This document shows positions 33,962-46,867 of a DNA stretch of 64,000 bases, piece by piece (the first letter of the stretch is position 1; each line of letters starts with the position of its first letter). The stretch comes from Xenophilus arseniciresistens (GTDB lineage: Bacteria; Pseudomonadota; Gammaproteobacteria; Burkholderiales; Burkholderiaceae_C): assembly GCF_028023875.1 (NCBI RefSeq), contig NZ_JAQIPB010000009.1:1-64000 (forward strand), written 5' to 3'. A model generated the notes under the pieces. It worked only from the letters and a program-made list of their open reading frames with translations, made no database searches and was not told where the DNA came from. The translations under genes were made by a program, and so were the position numbers.

Positions 33962-35197
33962 TCAGTGGCCCAGACTCTCCCGGTGCTCTGCAAGATCAAG
34001 GCCCGCCTGTTCCGCCTCGGGCGCCACGCGCAGCCCCACGAGCACGCGCACCACGCCCAGCACCAGCAACGTGCCTGCTGCACTGTAGAGCGCCACGGCG
34101 CCGACGGCCAGCAGTTGCGTGAGCGCGTTGCCGCCCACGCCGCCGATGCGCGGATCGGCCAGCCAGCCCGTGAGCAGCGAACCGACCAGCCCGCCCACGC
34201 CATGCACGCCGAACACATCCAGCGAGTCGTCGGCCTTGAGCCAGCGCTTGAGCACCGTGGCGCCCCAATAGCAGGCCACGCCCGCCACCAGCCCGATGAG
34301 CGCGGCAGAGCCCGGCCGCACGAAGCCCGCCGCCGGGGTGATGGCCACCAGCCCGCCCACCAGGCCCGAGCACAGGCCCAGCAGCGACGGGCGCCGCCGC
34401 GCGATCCACTCGGCCACCATCCAGCCCAGCGCGCCGGCCGCGGCGGCGATGTGGGTGACGGCCATGGCCAGGCCCGCGCGGCCGTCGGCGGCCAGGGCCG
34501 AGCCGGCATTGAAGCCGAACCAGCCCACCCACAAAAGGCTGGCGCCCATCATCGTCAGTGCCAGGCTGTAGGGCTCGAAAGGCAGCTTGCCATAGCCCTG
34601 GCGCGGCCCCAGAACGTAAGCGCACACCAACCCGGCAACCCCCGCATTCACGTGCACCACGGCGCCGCCGGCGAAGTCCAGCGCCCCCAGGGTGGCCAGC
34701 CAGCCGCCGGGCTCCCAAACCCAGTGGGCGATGGGCGCGTAGACCACCAGCGACCACAGGGCGGCGAACCACAGCACGGCCGAAAAGCGCATGCGCTCCA
34801 CGAAGGCACCCACCACCAGCGCGGCCGTGATGATGGCGAAGCTCAGCTGGAACATGGCGTACACCGACTCGGGCAGGTGCGGCGCCACATGGCTCACGGC
34901 CACCTGCCGGCCTTCGTGCAGGTAGTGCAGGCCCGCGAACCAGGCCCGCCCGAGGTTGCCGATCCAGGCCGAGCCCGCGCCGAAGGCCAGCGAATAGCCC
35001 AGGGCGAACCAGGCCAGCGAGACCACCGCCGCCACGCCCAGCACGCAGGCCATGGTGTTGAGCACATTCTTGCGCCGCACCATGCCGGCGTAGAACAGCG
35101 CCACGCCGGGCAGCGTCATCAACAGGACCAGCGCGGTGGCCGTCATCAGCCAGGCGGTGTCGGCCGCCTGCAGGGAATCCGTAGCAACCAGGGACAT
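33962..35197 (-). CDS. amtB: Ammonium transporter AmtB
   Basis: This 411-residue membrane protein with about 11 helices conducts ammonium. Visible family residues are D174 in LDFAGGAVVH, the twin pore histidines H182 and H332 (VFGVHGVGG), and the signature LPGVALFYAGMVRRKNVLNT near residue 30. The short N-terminus has no cleaved signal. ATG 35197 has GGAG nine bases upstream; a TTG lies nine bases further. Its usual partner glnK is absent from the immediate neighbourhood. Confidence 0.94.
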   Translation of the reverse strand: MSLVATDSLQAADTAWLMTATALVLLMTLPGVALFYAGMVRRKNVLNTMACVLGVAAVVSLAWFALGYSLAFGAGSAWIGNLGRAWFAGLHYLHEGRQVAVSHVAPHLPESVYAMFQLSFAIITAALVVGAFVERMRFSAVLWFAALWSLVVYAPIAHWVWEPGGWLATLGALDFAGGAVVHVNAGVAGLVCAYVLGPRQGYGKLPFEPYSLALTMMGASLLWVGWFGFNAGSALAADGRAGLAMAVTHIAAAAGALGWMVAEWIARRRPSLLGLCSGLVGGLVAITPAAGFVRPGSAALIGLVAGVACYWGATVLKRWLKADDSLDVFGVHGVGGLVGSLLTGWLADPRIGGVGGNALTQLLAVGAVALYSAAGTLLVLGVVRVLVGLRVAPEAEQAGLDLAEHRESLGH

Positions 35198-35318
35198 GGC
35201 AAGCAACTCCAGGAAGTGGGCGATGCCCTCCCATAGCAGCAGTCATGCCATCGGTTTACGTTTTGAATCAGTCTCGCAGCTCATGACACAGTGGTGACTC
35301 CAGCGGGTAATCCCCGAT

Positions 35319-35492
35319 GCACCGTGGCGGTGCAAGCCATTAAAGTCCGCGCACTCGCTGACGGGCCGCCGTCACATGCGAGGGTCCGAGGAGACAACCC
35401 TAGCCAAGAATCAGAAGAAAAGAATCAACAAGGCATCCACGCATGAGATGCCAGATTGCTTCGCAAAGCGCCGCTGGTCGGCGCTTTTTTTT
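35319..35492 (+). ncRNA. Candidate structured small RNA with Rho-independent terminator
   Basis: The amtB-tauE interval holds three consecutive hairpins: GCACCG/CGGTGC (35319-35324, 35328-35333), GGCATC/GATGCC (35432-35437, 35447-35452), and the terminator stem AAAGCGCCG/CGGCGCTTT (35465-35473, 35479-35487) followed by further Ts. No protein gene on the + strand ends here, yet a good terminator does, so a short untranslated transcript is the simplest reading. The 5' end is unknown; no strong sigma-70 promoter is obvious. It matches no RNA family I recognise. Confidence 0.4.
35465..35492 (+). terminator. Rho-independent terminator upstream of tauE-like gene
   Basis: The nine-base arms AAAGCGCCG and CGGCGCTTT pair around a five-base loop and are followed by five more Ts, a textbook intrinsic terminator on the + strand. 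The nearest upstream gene on that strand is the GNAT gene almost 4 kb away, so it most likely ends a small non-coding transcript. Confidence 0.88.
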
Positions 35493-35569
35493 GCCTGTTT
35501 CTCAGAACGTGTTTCCAGGCAAAGCCCTCCGGCAGGCCACGCTTGGACACAGTGGGAGAATCGCCGCCC

Positions 35570-36328
35570 ATGGAGTGGATCTGGGTGGCTGGCGCCTCGC
35601 TGCTGGCGGGTTTTATCGATTCGATCGTGGGCGGCGGCGGGCTGATCCTCACGCCTGTGCTGTTCTCGGTGTTCCCGAATGCACCGGCCGCCACGCTGCT
35701 GGGCACCAACAAGAGTGCCGGCGTGTGGGGCACGGCCGTGGCGGCGGCACAGTTTTCGCGCCGCGTGGCACTGCCCTGGGGCGCCCTGCTGCCCGCGGCG
35801 GGGGTGGCGTTCCTGGCCTCCTTCGCGGGCGCCTGGGCCGTCACGCTGATCTCGGCCGACTTCCTGCGCAAGCTGCTGCCCTTCATCCTGGTGGCGCTGC
35901 TGCTGTACACGCTGGCCAAGAAGGAACTGGGCCGCCACCATGCGCCGCGCTTTGCCGGCCGTGCCGAACTGGGGGTGGCCTGCCTCATCGGGCTGCTGAT
36001 CGGCTTTTATGACGGTTTCTTCGGGCCGGGCACGGGCAGCTTCTTCATCTTCCTGCTCGTGCGCTGGCTGGGCTATGACTTTCTCAACGCCTCGGCTTCG
36101 GCCAAGGTGCTCAACGTGATGACCAACGCGGGCGCGCTGGTGCTGTTCGGCCTCAAGGGCCATGTGTGGTGGCACTACGCGGTGGTGATGGCGGTGGCCA
36201 ACATCGTGGGCAGCGTGATCGGCGCGCGCGTGGCGATCAGGCATGGCGCCGGCTTCGTGCGCGTGGTGTTCATGGTCGTGGTCAGTGCGCTGATCTGCAA
36301 GACGGGCTACGACGCGTTCCTGCGCTGA
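35570..36328 (+). CDS. TauE/SafE-family sulfite/anion exporter
   Basis: This 252-residue protein has about eight predicted membrane helices and the family repeats GFIDSIVGGGGLILTPVLF (near residue 14) and GFYDGFFGPGTGSFFIF (near residue 147), the two inverted halves of the TauE/SafE fold. Members export sulfite, sulfoacetate or other organic anions. ATG 35570 matches the family start. The substrate is unknown, and no sulfonate genes adjoin it. Confidence 0.92.
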   Translation: MEWIWVAGASLLAGFIDSIVGGGGLILTPVLFSVFPNAPAATLLGTNKSAGVWGTAVAAAQFSRRVALPWGALLPAAGVAFLASFAGAWAVTLISADFLRKLLPFILVALLLYTLAKKELGRHHAPRFAGRAELGVACLIGLLIGFYDGFFGPGTGSFFIFLLVRWLGYDFLNASASAKVLNVMTNAGALVLFGLKGHVWWHYAVVMAVANIVGSVIGARVAIRHGAGFVRVVFMVVVSALICKTGYDAFLR

Positions 36329-36352
36329 AGCCCGCCCCCGCCTTCCGCCTTT

Positions 36353-37963
<1,611 letters not shown>

Positions 37964-37968
37964 GCCGT

Positions 37969-39171
37969 TCAAAGCCCCAGCGCGTGCTTGGCCATGATGT
38001 TCTTCTGCACTTCGGTGCTGCCGCCATAGATGGTCATGGCGCGGCAGAACTGGTAGCTGGGCACGGGCCCCAGCGCGTGTTCGGGGCCGATCAGCGGGTC
38101 GTCGCCCGCGCCCAGCAGCGGCCCGGGCTGGTAGCGCTGGCCGTCAGGGCCGCTGGCCTGCACCAGCAGCTCGGTGATGCGCTGCGCGATCTCGGTGCCG
38201 CGGATCTTGATGAAGGAGGACTTGCCCGGCCCGGCCGGTGCGCCGGCATGCATGTCCGAAAGCATGCGCAGCAGGCCGATCTCCAGCGCCTTGAACTGCA
38301 CCTGCACGCCCGCCAGCTCGGCCGCGAAGGCCGGGTCGTCGATCAGGCGGCGGCCGCCGCCGCTGCGCACCTCGCCGGCCACGCGCCGCAGCTTCTGCAG
38401 CTCCTGCGTGATGAAGCGCAGGTTGGCGTTTTCCACGCGCTCGTGCTCCAGCAGGAACTTGGCGTAGGTCCAGCCGCGCCCGGCCTCGCCGATGAGGTTC
38501 TCGCGCGGCACCCTGACGTGGTCGAAGAAGACCGCGTTCAGGTAGTGCCGCCCGTCGAGCATGCGGATGGGCTGCACCTGCACGCCCGGCGTCTTCATGT
38601 CGATCAGCAGGAAGGAGATGCCCTCCTGCTTGCGGCCTTCGCGGCCCGTGCGCACCAGGCAGAACATCCAGTCGGCGAAATGCGCGTAGGAAGTCCAGAT
38701 CTTCTGGCCGTTGACGATGAAGTGGTCGCCGTGGTCGTCGGCCTGGGTCTTGAGCGCGGCGAGGTCGGAGCCCGCGCCGGGCTCCGAATAACCCTGGCAC
38801 CACCAGACGGACGAATCGCGGATGGCCGGCAGGTGCCGTGCCTTCTGCACCTCGGTGCCGAAGGTGTAGATCACCGGTCCCACCATCGCGGGGCCGAAGA
38901 CCTGCAGCTCGGGGCAGTGCAGCTCGCCGGCCACGCGGTTGAAGATGATGGTCTGCATGGCCGACCAGGCCTGGCCGCCGTGTTCGCGTGGCCAGGCGCC
39001 GGTGAACCAGCCCTGGCGCCCGAGGATCTGCTGCCAGCGCATGAAGTCCTCGCGGTCCAGGAAGCGGTCCTGGCGCACCTTCTCGCGGATGTCTGGGGGA
39101 AGATTCGCGCCGATGAAGGCGCGCACCTCGGCCTCGAAGGCCTGCTCGGCAGGGGAAAGCGTCAGCTCCAT
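37969..39171 (-). CDS. Acyl-CoA dehydrogenase, large-subunit type
   Basis: This 400-residue flavoprotein of the PimC/FadE-like group has WWCQGYSEPGAGSDLA, VNGQKIWTSYAHFADWMFCLVR and the C-terminal IYGGSTEVQKNIMA. In medium-chain enzymes the catalytic Glu lies in the IYEGT position, here Gly, as is common for members that work as heteromers with a second subunit. The second subunit gene (39176-40306) lies 4 bases upstream, so an alpha2beta2 enzyme is likely. It closely resembles the dehydrogenase at 59810-61006. Confidence 0.92.
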   Translation of the reverse strand: MELTLSPAEQAFEAEVRAFIGANLPPDIREKVRQDRFLDREDFMRWQQILGRQGWFTGAWPREHGGQAWSAMQTIIFNRVAGELHCPELQVFGPAMVGPVIYTFGTEVQKARHLPAIRDSSVWWCQGYSEPGAGSDLAALKTQADDHGDHFIVNGQKIWTSYAHFADWMFCLVRTGREGRKQEGISFLLIDMKTPGVQVQPIRMLDGRHYLNAVFFDHVRVPRENLIGEAGRGWTYAKFLLEHERVENANLRFITQELQKLRRVAGEVRSGGGRRLIDDPAFAAELAGVQVQFKALEIGLLRMLSDMHAGAPAGPGKSSFIKIRGTEIAQRITELLVQASGPDGQRYQPGPLLGAGDDPLIGPEHALGPVPSYQFCRAMTIYGGSTEVQKNIMAKHALGL

Positions 39172-39175
39172 CGGC

Positions 39176-40306
39176 TCAGCTCGCCATGTAGCGTTCGACG
39201 TGCCAGTCGCTGTCGCCGAAGGTGGTGGCGATCATCGACAGGCGCTTGAAGTAGTGGCCCACGGCCAGTTCCTCGGTCACGCCCATGGCGCCGTGCATCT
39301 GCACCGCCTCCTGGCCCACGCGCCTGGCCGTGCGGTCGATCTCGATCTTGGTCGCCGACAGCGCCTTGCGGCGCGCGGCGGTGTCTTCGTCGCGCAGCAT
39401 CAGCGCGCCGTACAGCGCCATCGAACGTGCTTCGTCCAGGGCGATGTACATGTCGACCATGCGGTGCTGCAGCGCCTGGTTGGTGCCGATGGGGCGGCCG
39501 AACTGCTGGCGCGTCTTGAGGTACTCGAGCGTGCTGTCGACCAGCACCGCCATCGCCCCCACCGCCTCGGAGGCCAGGGCCGCGATGCCCTGGTCGATCA
39601 CGCGCTCCAGCGCCTCGGCCGCGCCGCCTTCCTCGCCCAGGCGGCGGCCCGCATCGACCCGCACGCCCTGGAGCGTGAGGTCGGCCGCGCGCTGGCCGTC
39701 ATGCGTGGCGTAAGGCGTGAGCGCGAGGCCCGGCGTTCCGGCGTCGACCACGAAGGCACTGAGCCCGGCGCGGTCGCCCACCGCGCCCGAAGTGCGCGCG
39801 ATGACGACGAAGGCGTCGGCCGCCGGGCCGCCATAGACCAGCGTCTTGGCGCCGTCGATCACGTAGGCATCGCCTTCGCGGCGTGCCGTGGCCTCGCAAT
39901 GCGTGATCTCGTAGCGCGAAGCCGGCTCCGCGTAGGCCAGCGCGAGCTTGCGCTCGCCGCCCATCATCGGCTGCAGCCATTGCGCCTTCTGCGCCGCGCT
40001 GCCCAGTGCGGCGAGCATGCCGCCGCCCAGCACCACGCTGGCCAGGTAGGGCTCCAGCAGCAGGCCGCGGCCCACGCCTTCCATCACGATGCCGGTGTCG
40101 GTCGCGTCGCCGCCGATGCCGCCGTCCTCCTCGCTGAAGGGAATGGCCAGCCAGCCGAATTCGGCGTACTGGCGCCAGCAGCCTTCGTCGTGGCCGCGCT
40201 CGCTGGTCACCAGCTTGCGCCGGTGCGCGAAGTCATAAGCCTCGCGCACGAAGCGTTCCACGCTCTCGCGCAGCTGGGTCTGTTCGGGGGTGTACTGGAG
40301 ATCCAT
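39176..40306 (-). CDS. Acyl-CoA dehydrogenase, small-subunit type
   Basis: This 376-residue divergent acyl-CoA dehydrogenase starts MDLQYTPEQTQLRESVERFV and retains FAD-binding and helical features (TRQQFGRPIGTNQALQHRMVDMY; QMHGAMGVTEELAVGHYFKRL). It matches PimD/IpdE2-like partners of heteromeric dehydrogenases that act on dicarboxylyl or ring-derived acyl-CoAs. It immediately precedes the large-subunit gene with a 4-base gap. ATG 40306 gives the family length; the longer upstream frame is not supported. Confidence 0.9.
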   Translation of the reverse strand: MDLQYTPEQTQLRESVERFVREAYDFAHRRKLVTSERGHDEGCWRQYAEFGWLAIPFSEEDGGIGGDATDTGIVMEGVGRGLLLEPYLASVVLGGGMLAALGSAAQKAQWLQPMMGGERKLALAYAEPASRYEITHCEATARREGDAYVIDGAKTLVYGGPAADAFVVIARTSGAVGDRAGLSAFVVDAGTPGLALTPYATHDGQRAADLTLQGVRVDAGRRLGEEGGAAEALERVIDQGIAALASEAVGAMAVLVDSTLEYLKTRQQFGRPIGTNQALQHRMVDMYIALDEARSMALYGALMLRDEDTAARRKALSATKIEIDRTARRVGQEAVQMHGAMGVTEELAVGHYFKRLSMIATTFGDSDWHVERYMAS

Positions 40307-40343
40307 GGTTCGATCGGAAGGCGGAGAAAAAGGGGCGAAGGCT

Positions 40344-41040
40344 TCACAGCGCCAGGTAGCGCTGCTGCACCTGCGGGTTGGCATCGAAGGCGGCCCAGTC
40401 GCCTTCGAAGACGATGCGGCCGGTGTCGATCACGTAGACGTATTGCGTGCAGCGGCGCGCGAACCAGATGTTCTGTTCGCACAGCAGCAGCGCGGTGTTG
40501 CGCTCGGTGCAGGTGCGCACCACGTCGTGCGCCATCTCTTCCACGATGATGGGCGCCAGGCCCTCGGTGGGTTCGTCCAGCAGCAGCAGGCTGGGGTTGG
40601 CGGCCATCGCGCGCGCCACGGCCAGCAGCTGCTGCTGGCCGCCGCTGAGCTGGCCGCCATAGCGCTGCTGCAGCGCAACCAGCATCGGAAAGCGCTCGAT
40701 GATCTCGGCCACCGGCACGGCCGGGCGCTGCGCGCTGGCGCCGTAGCGCGCGATGGCGATGTTCTCGGCCACCGTCAGGTGCGTGAAGATGCGCCGGTCC
40801 TCGGGCACCAGCGACAGGCCCAGCTGCGTGCGCCGGTGCACCGGCAGCGCGCCGATGTCCTGGCCGTCGAAACGCAGCGCGCCGCGCACGCGCGGGCCGG
40901 CATTCATCACGCTCTTGAGCAGCGTGGACTTGCCCGCGCCGTTGCGCCCCAGCAGGGCCACGCGCTGGCCGTTGCCCACCGACAGGCGCAGCTTGAACAG
41001 GATGTGGCTGTCGCCGTAGAAGGCGTCGAGGTCGCGCACT

Positions 41041-41048
<8 letters not shown>
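40344..41048 (-). CDS. livF: LivF-type branched-chain amino acid/organic acid ABC ATPase
   Basis: This 234-residue ATPase has Walker A GRNGAGKST (34-42), signature LSGGQQQLLAVARAM and Walker B LLLLDEPTEGLAP, typical LivF. The start appears to be GTG 41048, overlapping the livG stop by eight bases. It is one of two ATPases of the transporter encoded with the fused LivHM permease. Here the linked genes are fatty or cyclic acid catabolic enzymes, so the cargo is more likely an organic acid than an amino acid. Confidence 0.92.
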
Positions 41049-41810
<762 letters not shown>

Positions 41811-41814
<4 letters not shown>

Positions 41815-43783
41815 CGCGCACCTCCGGTCTTGAGTTCGGATGCGGCCGGCACGCGCGGGGGAGGCGACGCGGCGCTGTCGGCGGGTGGCGCGCCTGCGCG
41901 GCGGGGGCCGCCGAACAGCCGCGCCTCGATGCCCCGCCACAGGCCCACCGCGCCGTTGGGTGCCAGCAGGATGATGGCCAGCAGGCCACAGCCCACGATC
42001 AGCTCCGACAGGCCCACCAAAGTGCGCGTGGCGTAGGTGATGGCCGCGAACAGCCCGGCGCCGAACACCGGCCCCCAGAAGGAGCTGACGCCGCCCAGCA
42101 GGGTGTTGAGCATGGGCTGCGCAGAGGCCAGCCAGTGCACTTCCTCGATGGTGACGATGCGCGCCCAGGGCGCGTACAGCGCCCCGGCCACGGCCGCCAC
42201 CGCGCCCGAGATCACGAAGGCCGCGAGCCGGTAGCCGGCCACGGGCGTGCCCATGAAGGCGGCGCGCTCCTGGTCCTGGCGGATGGTCTGCAAGGTGCGG
42301 CCGAAGCGGCTGTGCAGCAGCCACCACATGCCGCCGGTGATCAGCACGCAGCTGGCCAGCAGGAACCAGTAGTAGGCCTCGGAGCTGCCTAGGTCGAAGC
42401 GCGTGAGGCCCAGGTTCAGCACCGGCCGCGGAATGTCGGTGATGCCGTCCTCGCGGCCCAGGAAGGCGCTGAAGCTGATGATCAGCCGCAGCGCCTCGGC
42501 CAGCGCCACCGTGAGCACGGCCAGGAACACTCCGCTCATGCGCCGCAATGCGAGCGCGCCGATGCCCCAGGCCGCCAGCGCGCCGAACAGGGCCGAAGCC
42601 GCGATCACGCCCAGGAAGGGCACGCCCGCCACATGGCGCAGCGCCAGCGCCGTGAGGTAGGCGCCGATGGCGAAGAAGCCCGCATGGCCGAAGGACACCA
42701 GCCCCGTGTAGCCGAACAGCATGTTCCACGACAGCGCGAACACCACCTGGATCAGCACCGTGCCCACCACGTACAGCGGGCCGGCCGAGAGCCACAGCGG
42801 CAGCGTGGCCAGCACCAGCACCCCGGCCGTGCCCAGCGCCTGCCACACGCCGCGTGACAACACCGGGCGATGCAGTGCGCCGCCGCCGTGGCTCTCATGC
42901 GTCTCAGTCTGCGTGCCCACCGCGGGGAACAGGCCCATGGGCTTGAACAGCAGGAAGATGGCCAGCACCACGTAGATCGCCAGGCCCGGCACCGAGGGCA
43001 GCAGCACCGTGTTCAGGCTCTGCACCAGCCCGAGCACCAGCGAGCCGATGAAGGCGCCGCGGATGTTGCCCAGCCCGCCGATGATGACGGCGAAGAAGGC
43101 GTACATCAGGTACGAATCGCCCAGGCCGGTGGACAGGCTCTGGTTGGGCAGCAGCAGGCCACCGGCCAGCCCGGCGAGCAGGAAGCTCGCCATCACGCTC
43201 AGCGCGATGCCGAAGGACACGTTGATGCCCAGCACGCCCGACATCCACGGATCGGCCGCCAGCGCCTGCATGAGCTTGCCGAACCACATGCGGTGGATGG
43301 CCACTTCGAGCAGGATGTACAGCAGCACGCCCACGCCGATCACGAACAGCTGGTAGGCCGAGAAGAACAGGCCGAAGGGGTTCATCGGCGTGTCCAGCCC
43401 CGGCGGCGGATTGACCGAGAAGAAGTCCACGCCCCAGATCAGCTTGGTCACGCCCGTGCACACCATCATCAGCGCGAAGGTGGCGATCAGCACGTAATGC
43501 GGGTCCACGTGGCGCAGCCGGCGCAGCACCAGCCGGTCGGTCACCAGCCCCAGCAGCGCAACCACCACCCCGCCCACCAGCACTGCGAACAGGAACAGCC
43601 CCAGCGACTGCACGTCGCGGCCCATGACCGAGTAGGACACGTAGGCGCCGATCATGAAGAAGCCGCCCTGCGCCATGTTCAGCAGGCGCAGCAGGCCGAA
43701 GATCAGCGTGAGCCCGGCCGCGACCAGGAAGATCGCCATGCCGAAGGCCGCGGCATTGAAGAAGGCGAAAAGGATTTCGTTGG

Positions 43784-43787
<4 letters not shown>
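41811..43787 (-). CDS. Fused LivH-LivM ABC transporter permease
   Basis: This 658-residue protein joins both permeases of a Liv-type importer. Residues 1 to about 295 are LivH-like (LIFGLLRLLNMAQGGFFMIGAYV; FAVIIGGLGNIRGAFIGSL), a hydrophilic linker with TQTETHESHGGG follows at about 305-325, and about 335-640 is LivM-like (LFGYTGLVSFGHAGFFAIGAYLTAL; WGPVFGAGLFAAITY). Normally these are two genes. There is no sign of a frameshift error: the junction is a clean linker. Both ends overlap neighbours by ATGA, so the whole transporter is translationally coupled. Confidence 0.93.
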
Positions 43788-45037
<1,250 letters not shown>

Positions 45038-45057
45038 GCGTGCTCCTTGATGGGATC

Positions 45058-46308
45058 TCAAACGGCCAGTGCCTGGCCGGGCGCGGGGGGCTCGGCCACA
45101 TCGGCCTCGTTGTAGGCAATGGCATCGACGATGCCGAAGCCGGGCGCCGCGTCGCGCACGCCCACATGCGCCACGTAGGCTTCGCCCAGGCCCTGGTGGT
45201 CTTCCTTGCGGATGCGGTAGCGGCCCGTGGCGCAGTCGAACTCCAGCCCCTCGAGCGCCGCGATCACGGCATCGGTGCCCGTGTCGCCGGCTTTCTGGAT
45301 GGCGTTGAAAAGCGCCAGCGCGCAGCGGTGGCTGCTGTTGACGATGCTGGGCGGCAGCCGGTCGTTGGTGAGCTTGACGTAGGCGTCATACAGCGGCGCG
45401 CTGAGCGGGTTGCGCGCCGCCGCGGCCGTGCCCGGCACCCAGTAGCTGATGCTCCAGAGGTTGGCCGGCGTGGACTTCTGCATCGCCTTGGCGATCATCA
45501 GCTCGGTGCCCGCGTCGCCGATCACCTTGAACTTGCGGTCCAGCCCCACGGCACGGCCCTGCTGCAGCAGGCTGATGCAGGGCGCCGCCGTCAGGCCCAC
45601 GAACAGGCCTTCGGACTGCGCGTTCATCAGGCTGTTGATCTCGACCCGGTAATCGGCCTTGTTCAGGCTGGTGAAGACCGGCGGCAGCACCGTGACCTGG
45701 CGCCCTTCCTTCTCGGCCGCGCGCTTGACGCCCAAGGTGAAGAAGCGCGCCATGTCACGGCCGTTCTCGCTGTCGGGCACGATGCAGGACCAGGTCTTCA
45801 CCTCCTTGAAGCGGCCCGTGAGCATGTTGCCGATGCCCGCGAAGGCGATGTAGGCGTTCCACGACAGGCGGAAGAAGTTCTTCTGGAAGCCCTCGTGCGT
45901 GAGCGACATGACCGTGGGACAGGGCGCCACCATCGCGGCCTTCAGCTCGGGCAGCAGTGGCGCCGTGGCCAGCGCCATGGGCGACTGGGCACCGCCGATC
46001 AGCAGGTTCACGCCCGCGCCCGACAGTTCGCGCGCCGCGGCCACCGCGCCGGCGCTGGTGAACTTGTCGTCGCGCACCACCAGCTCGATGGGGCGCTTGA
46101 GCACGCCGCCGCGTTCGTTCCATTGCGCCACCGCGATGCGCGCGCCGGCATGCCAGGCGGCGCCGGCCTCGGCGCCGATGCCGCTCATGGGCACGATCAA
46201 TCCGATGCGCACGGGCTGCGACTGCGCGCGCAAGGGGCGCATGCCGGCCGCGCCGAGCACCGCGGCCGCGGCCCCTGCGCTGAGAACGTGACGACGCTGG
46301 ATCTGCAT
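45058..46308 (-). CDS. Type I periplasmic substrate-binding protein (second of tandem pair, operon leader)
   Basis: This 416-residue paralogue of the neighbouring receptor has a signal MQIQRRHVLSAGAAAAVLG ending near LRAQ, again with paired arginines. It is the first gene of the eight-gene operon. GGAGACAAGCC precedes its ATG, and a putative GntR operator lies 42-56 bases upstream of the start. Two receptors sharing one permease suggest two related ligands or a high/low-affinity pair. Confidence 0.93.
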   Translation of the reverse strand: MQIQRRHVLSAGAAAAVLGAAGMRPLRAQSQPVRIGLIVPMSGIGAEAGAAWHAGARIAVAQWNERGGVLKRPIELVVRDDKFTSAGAVAAARELSGAGVNLLIGGAQSPMALATAPLLPELKAAMVAPCPTVMSLTHEGFQKNFFRLSWNAYIAFAGIGNMLTGRFKEVKTWSCIVPDSENGRDMARFFTLGVKRAAEKEGRQVTVLPPVFTSLNKADYRVEINSLMNAQSEGLFVGLTAAPCISLLQQGRAVGLDRKFKVIGDAGTELMIAKAMQKSTPANLWSISYWVPGTAAAARNPLSAPLYDAYVKLTNDRLPPSIVNSSHRCALALFNAIQKAGDTGTDAVIAALEGLEFDCATGRYRIRKEDHQGLGEAYVAHVGVRDAAPGFGIVDAIAYNEADVAEPPAPGQALAV

Positions 46309-46867
46309 GGCTTGTCTCCAATCCTTCGCTCACGATGTCGCAAGCGATATTTGTTATAACAGATTGGAAATCGTAGACGAACACGAAACGGTGTCACCCG
46401 TGCTAACCCGTAGTGCGGGCAGAGCACCTCTTCAGCGAGGGGCGTAGGGCGAGGGCCTTTGAGCCAACCGGTTGCTCATGGCCCGGCCAAGGCCTGCGTG
46501 GGTACCGCACAAGCGCGTGGAGCGCGCCCCGATCAGGCGATGAGTCACCGCCCTGCAGGCGCATGGCGGCTGCGGGCAGGCGGCGCGGGCGATTTCTGGG
46601 GCGGCGAGAAGCGCAGCGGGGACGGCGCGCCCGCGCGAAGTCGCGCGGGCTTCGTGAACTGACTCATCGCAGCATGTTTGAGCAGAGTGAACGAAGTGAA
46701 CGTCGCGAGTTCTGCGATGCGCCGACCCCGCGAGCATCGCAGCGAAGTCGGCGCAGCCGACCGCTCCAGCATGAGCCCGCGCCGCCTGCCCGCGGCCGTC
46801 ATGCGCGGGGCGCAGCGATCCCATCGTGCGCAACTATTTGCGCAACCGTACACAGCGGCTCAGCAGC
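46309..46867. repeat. Long intergenic region with GntR site and GC-rich repeat
   Basis: The first 60 bases hold the promoter and operator of the downstream receptor gene. From about 46420 to 46850 the sequence is a GC-rich, repetitive block with no plausible gene: it contains GAACGAAGTGAAC, several GCAGCG/GCAGCC runs and a stem CCCGCGCG/CGCGCGGG (46630-46637, 46642-46649). It has the look of the interspersed intergenic repeats seen in Comamonadaceae, judged from memory. The short open frames in it show no protein-like codon use. Confidence 0.5.
46350..46364. promoter_or_regulatory. Putative GntR operator upstream of transporter operon
   Basis: TTTGTTATAACAGAT contains the perfect palindrome TGTTATAACA (46352-46361). 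It agrees at 13 of 15 positions with the motif at 58907-58921. AT-rich dyads of this shape are usual FadR/VanR-type GntR targets. It lies just ahead of the first receptor gene. Confidence 0.6.

Noticed and set aside
35376-35645. 89-codon frame starting MRGSEETTLAKNQ
   Set aside because: It runs through the intrinsic terminator and into the TauE/SafE gene in another frame, with no ribosome-binding site; a non-coding RNA is the better reading.
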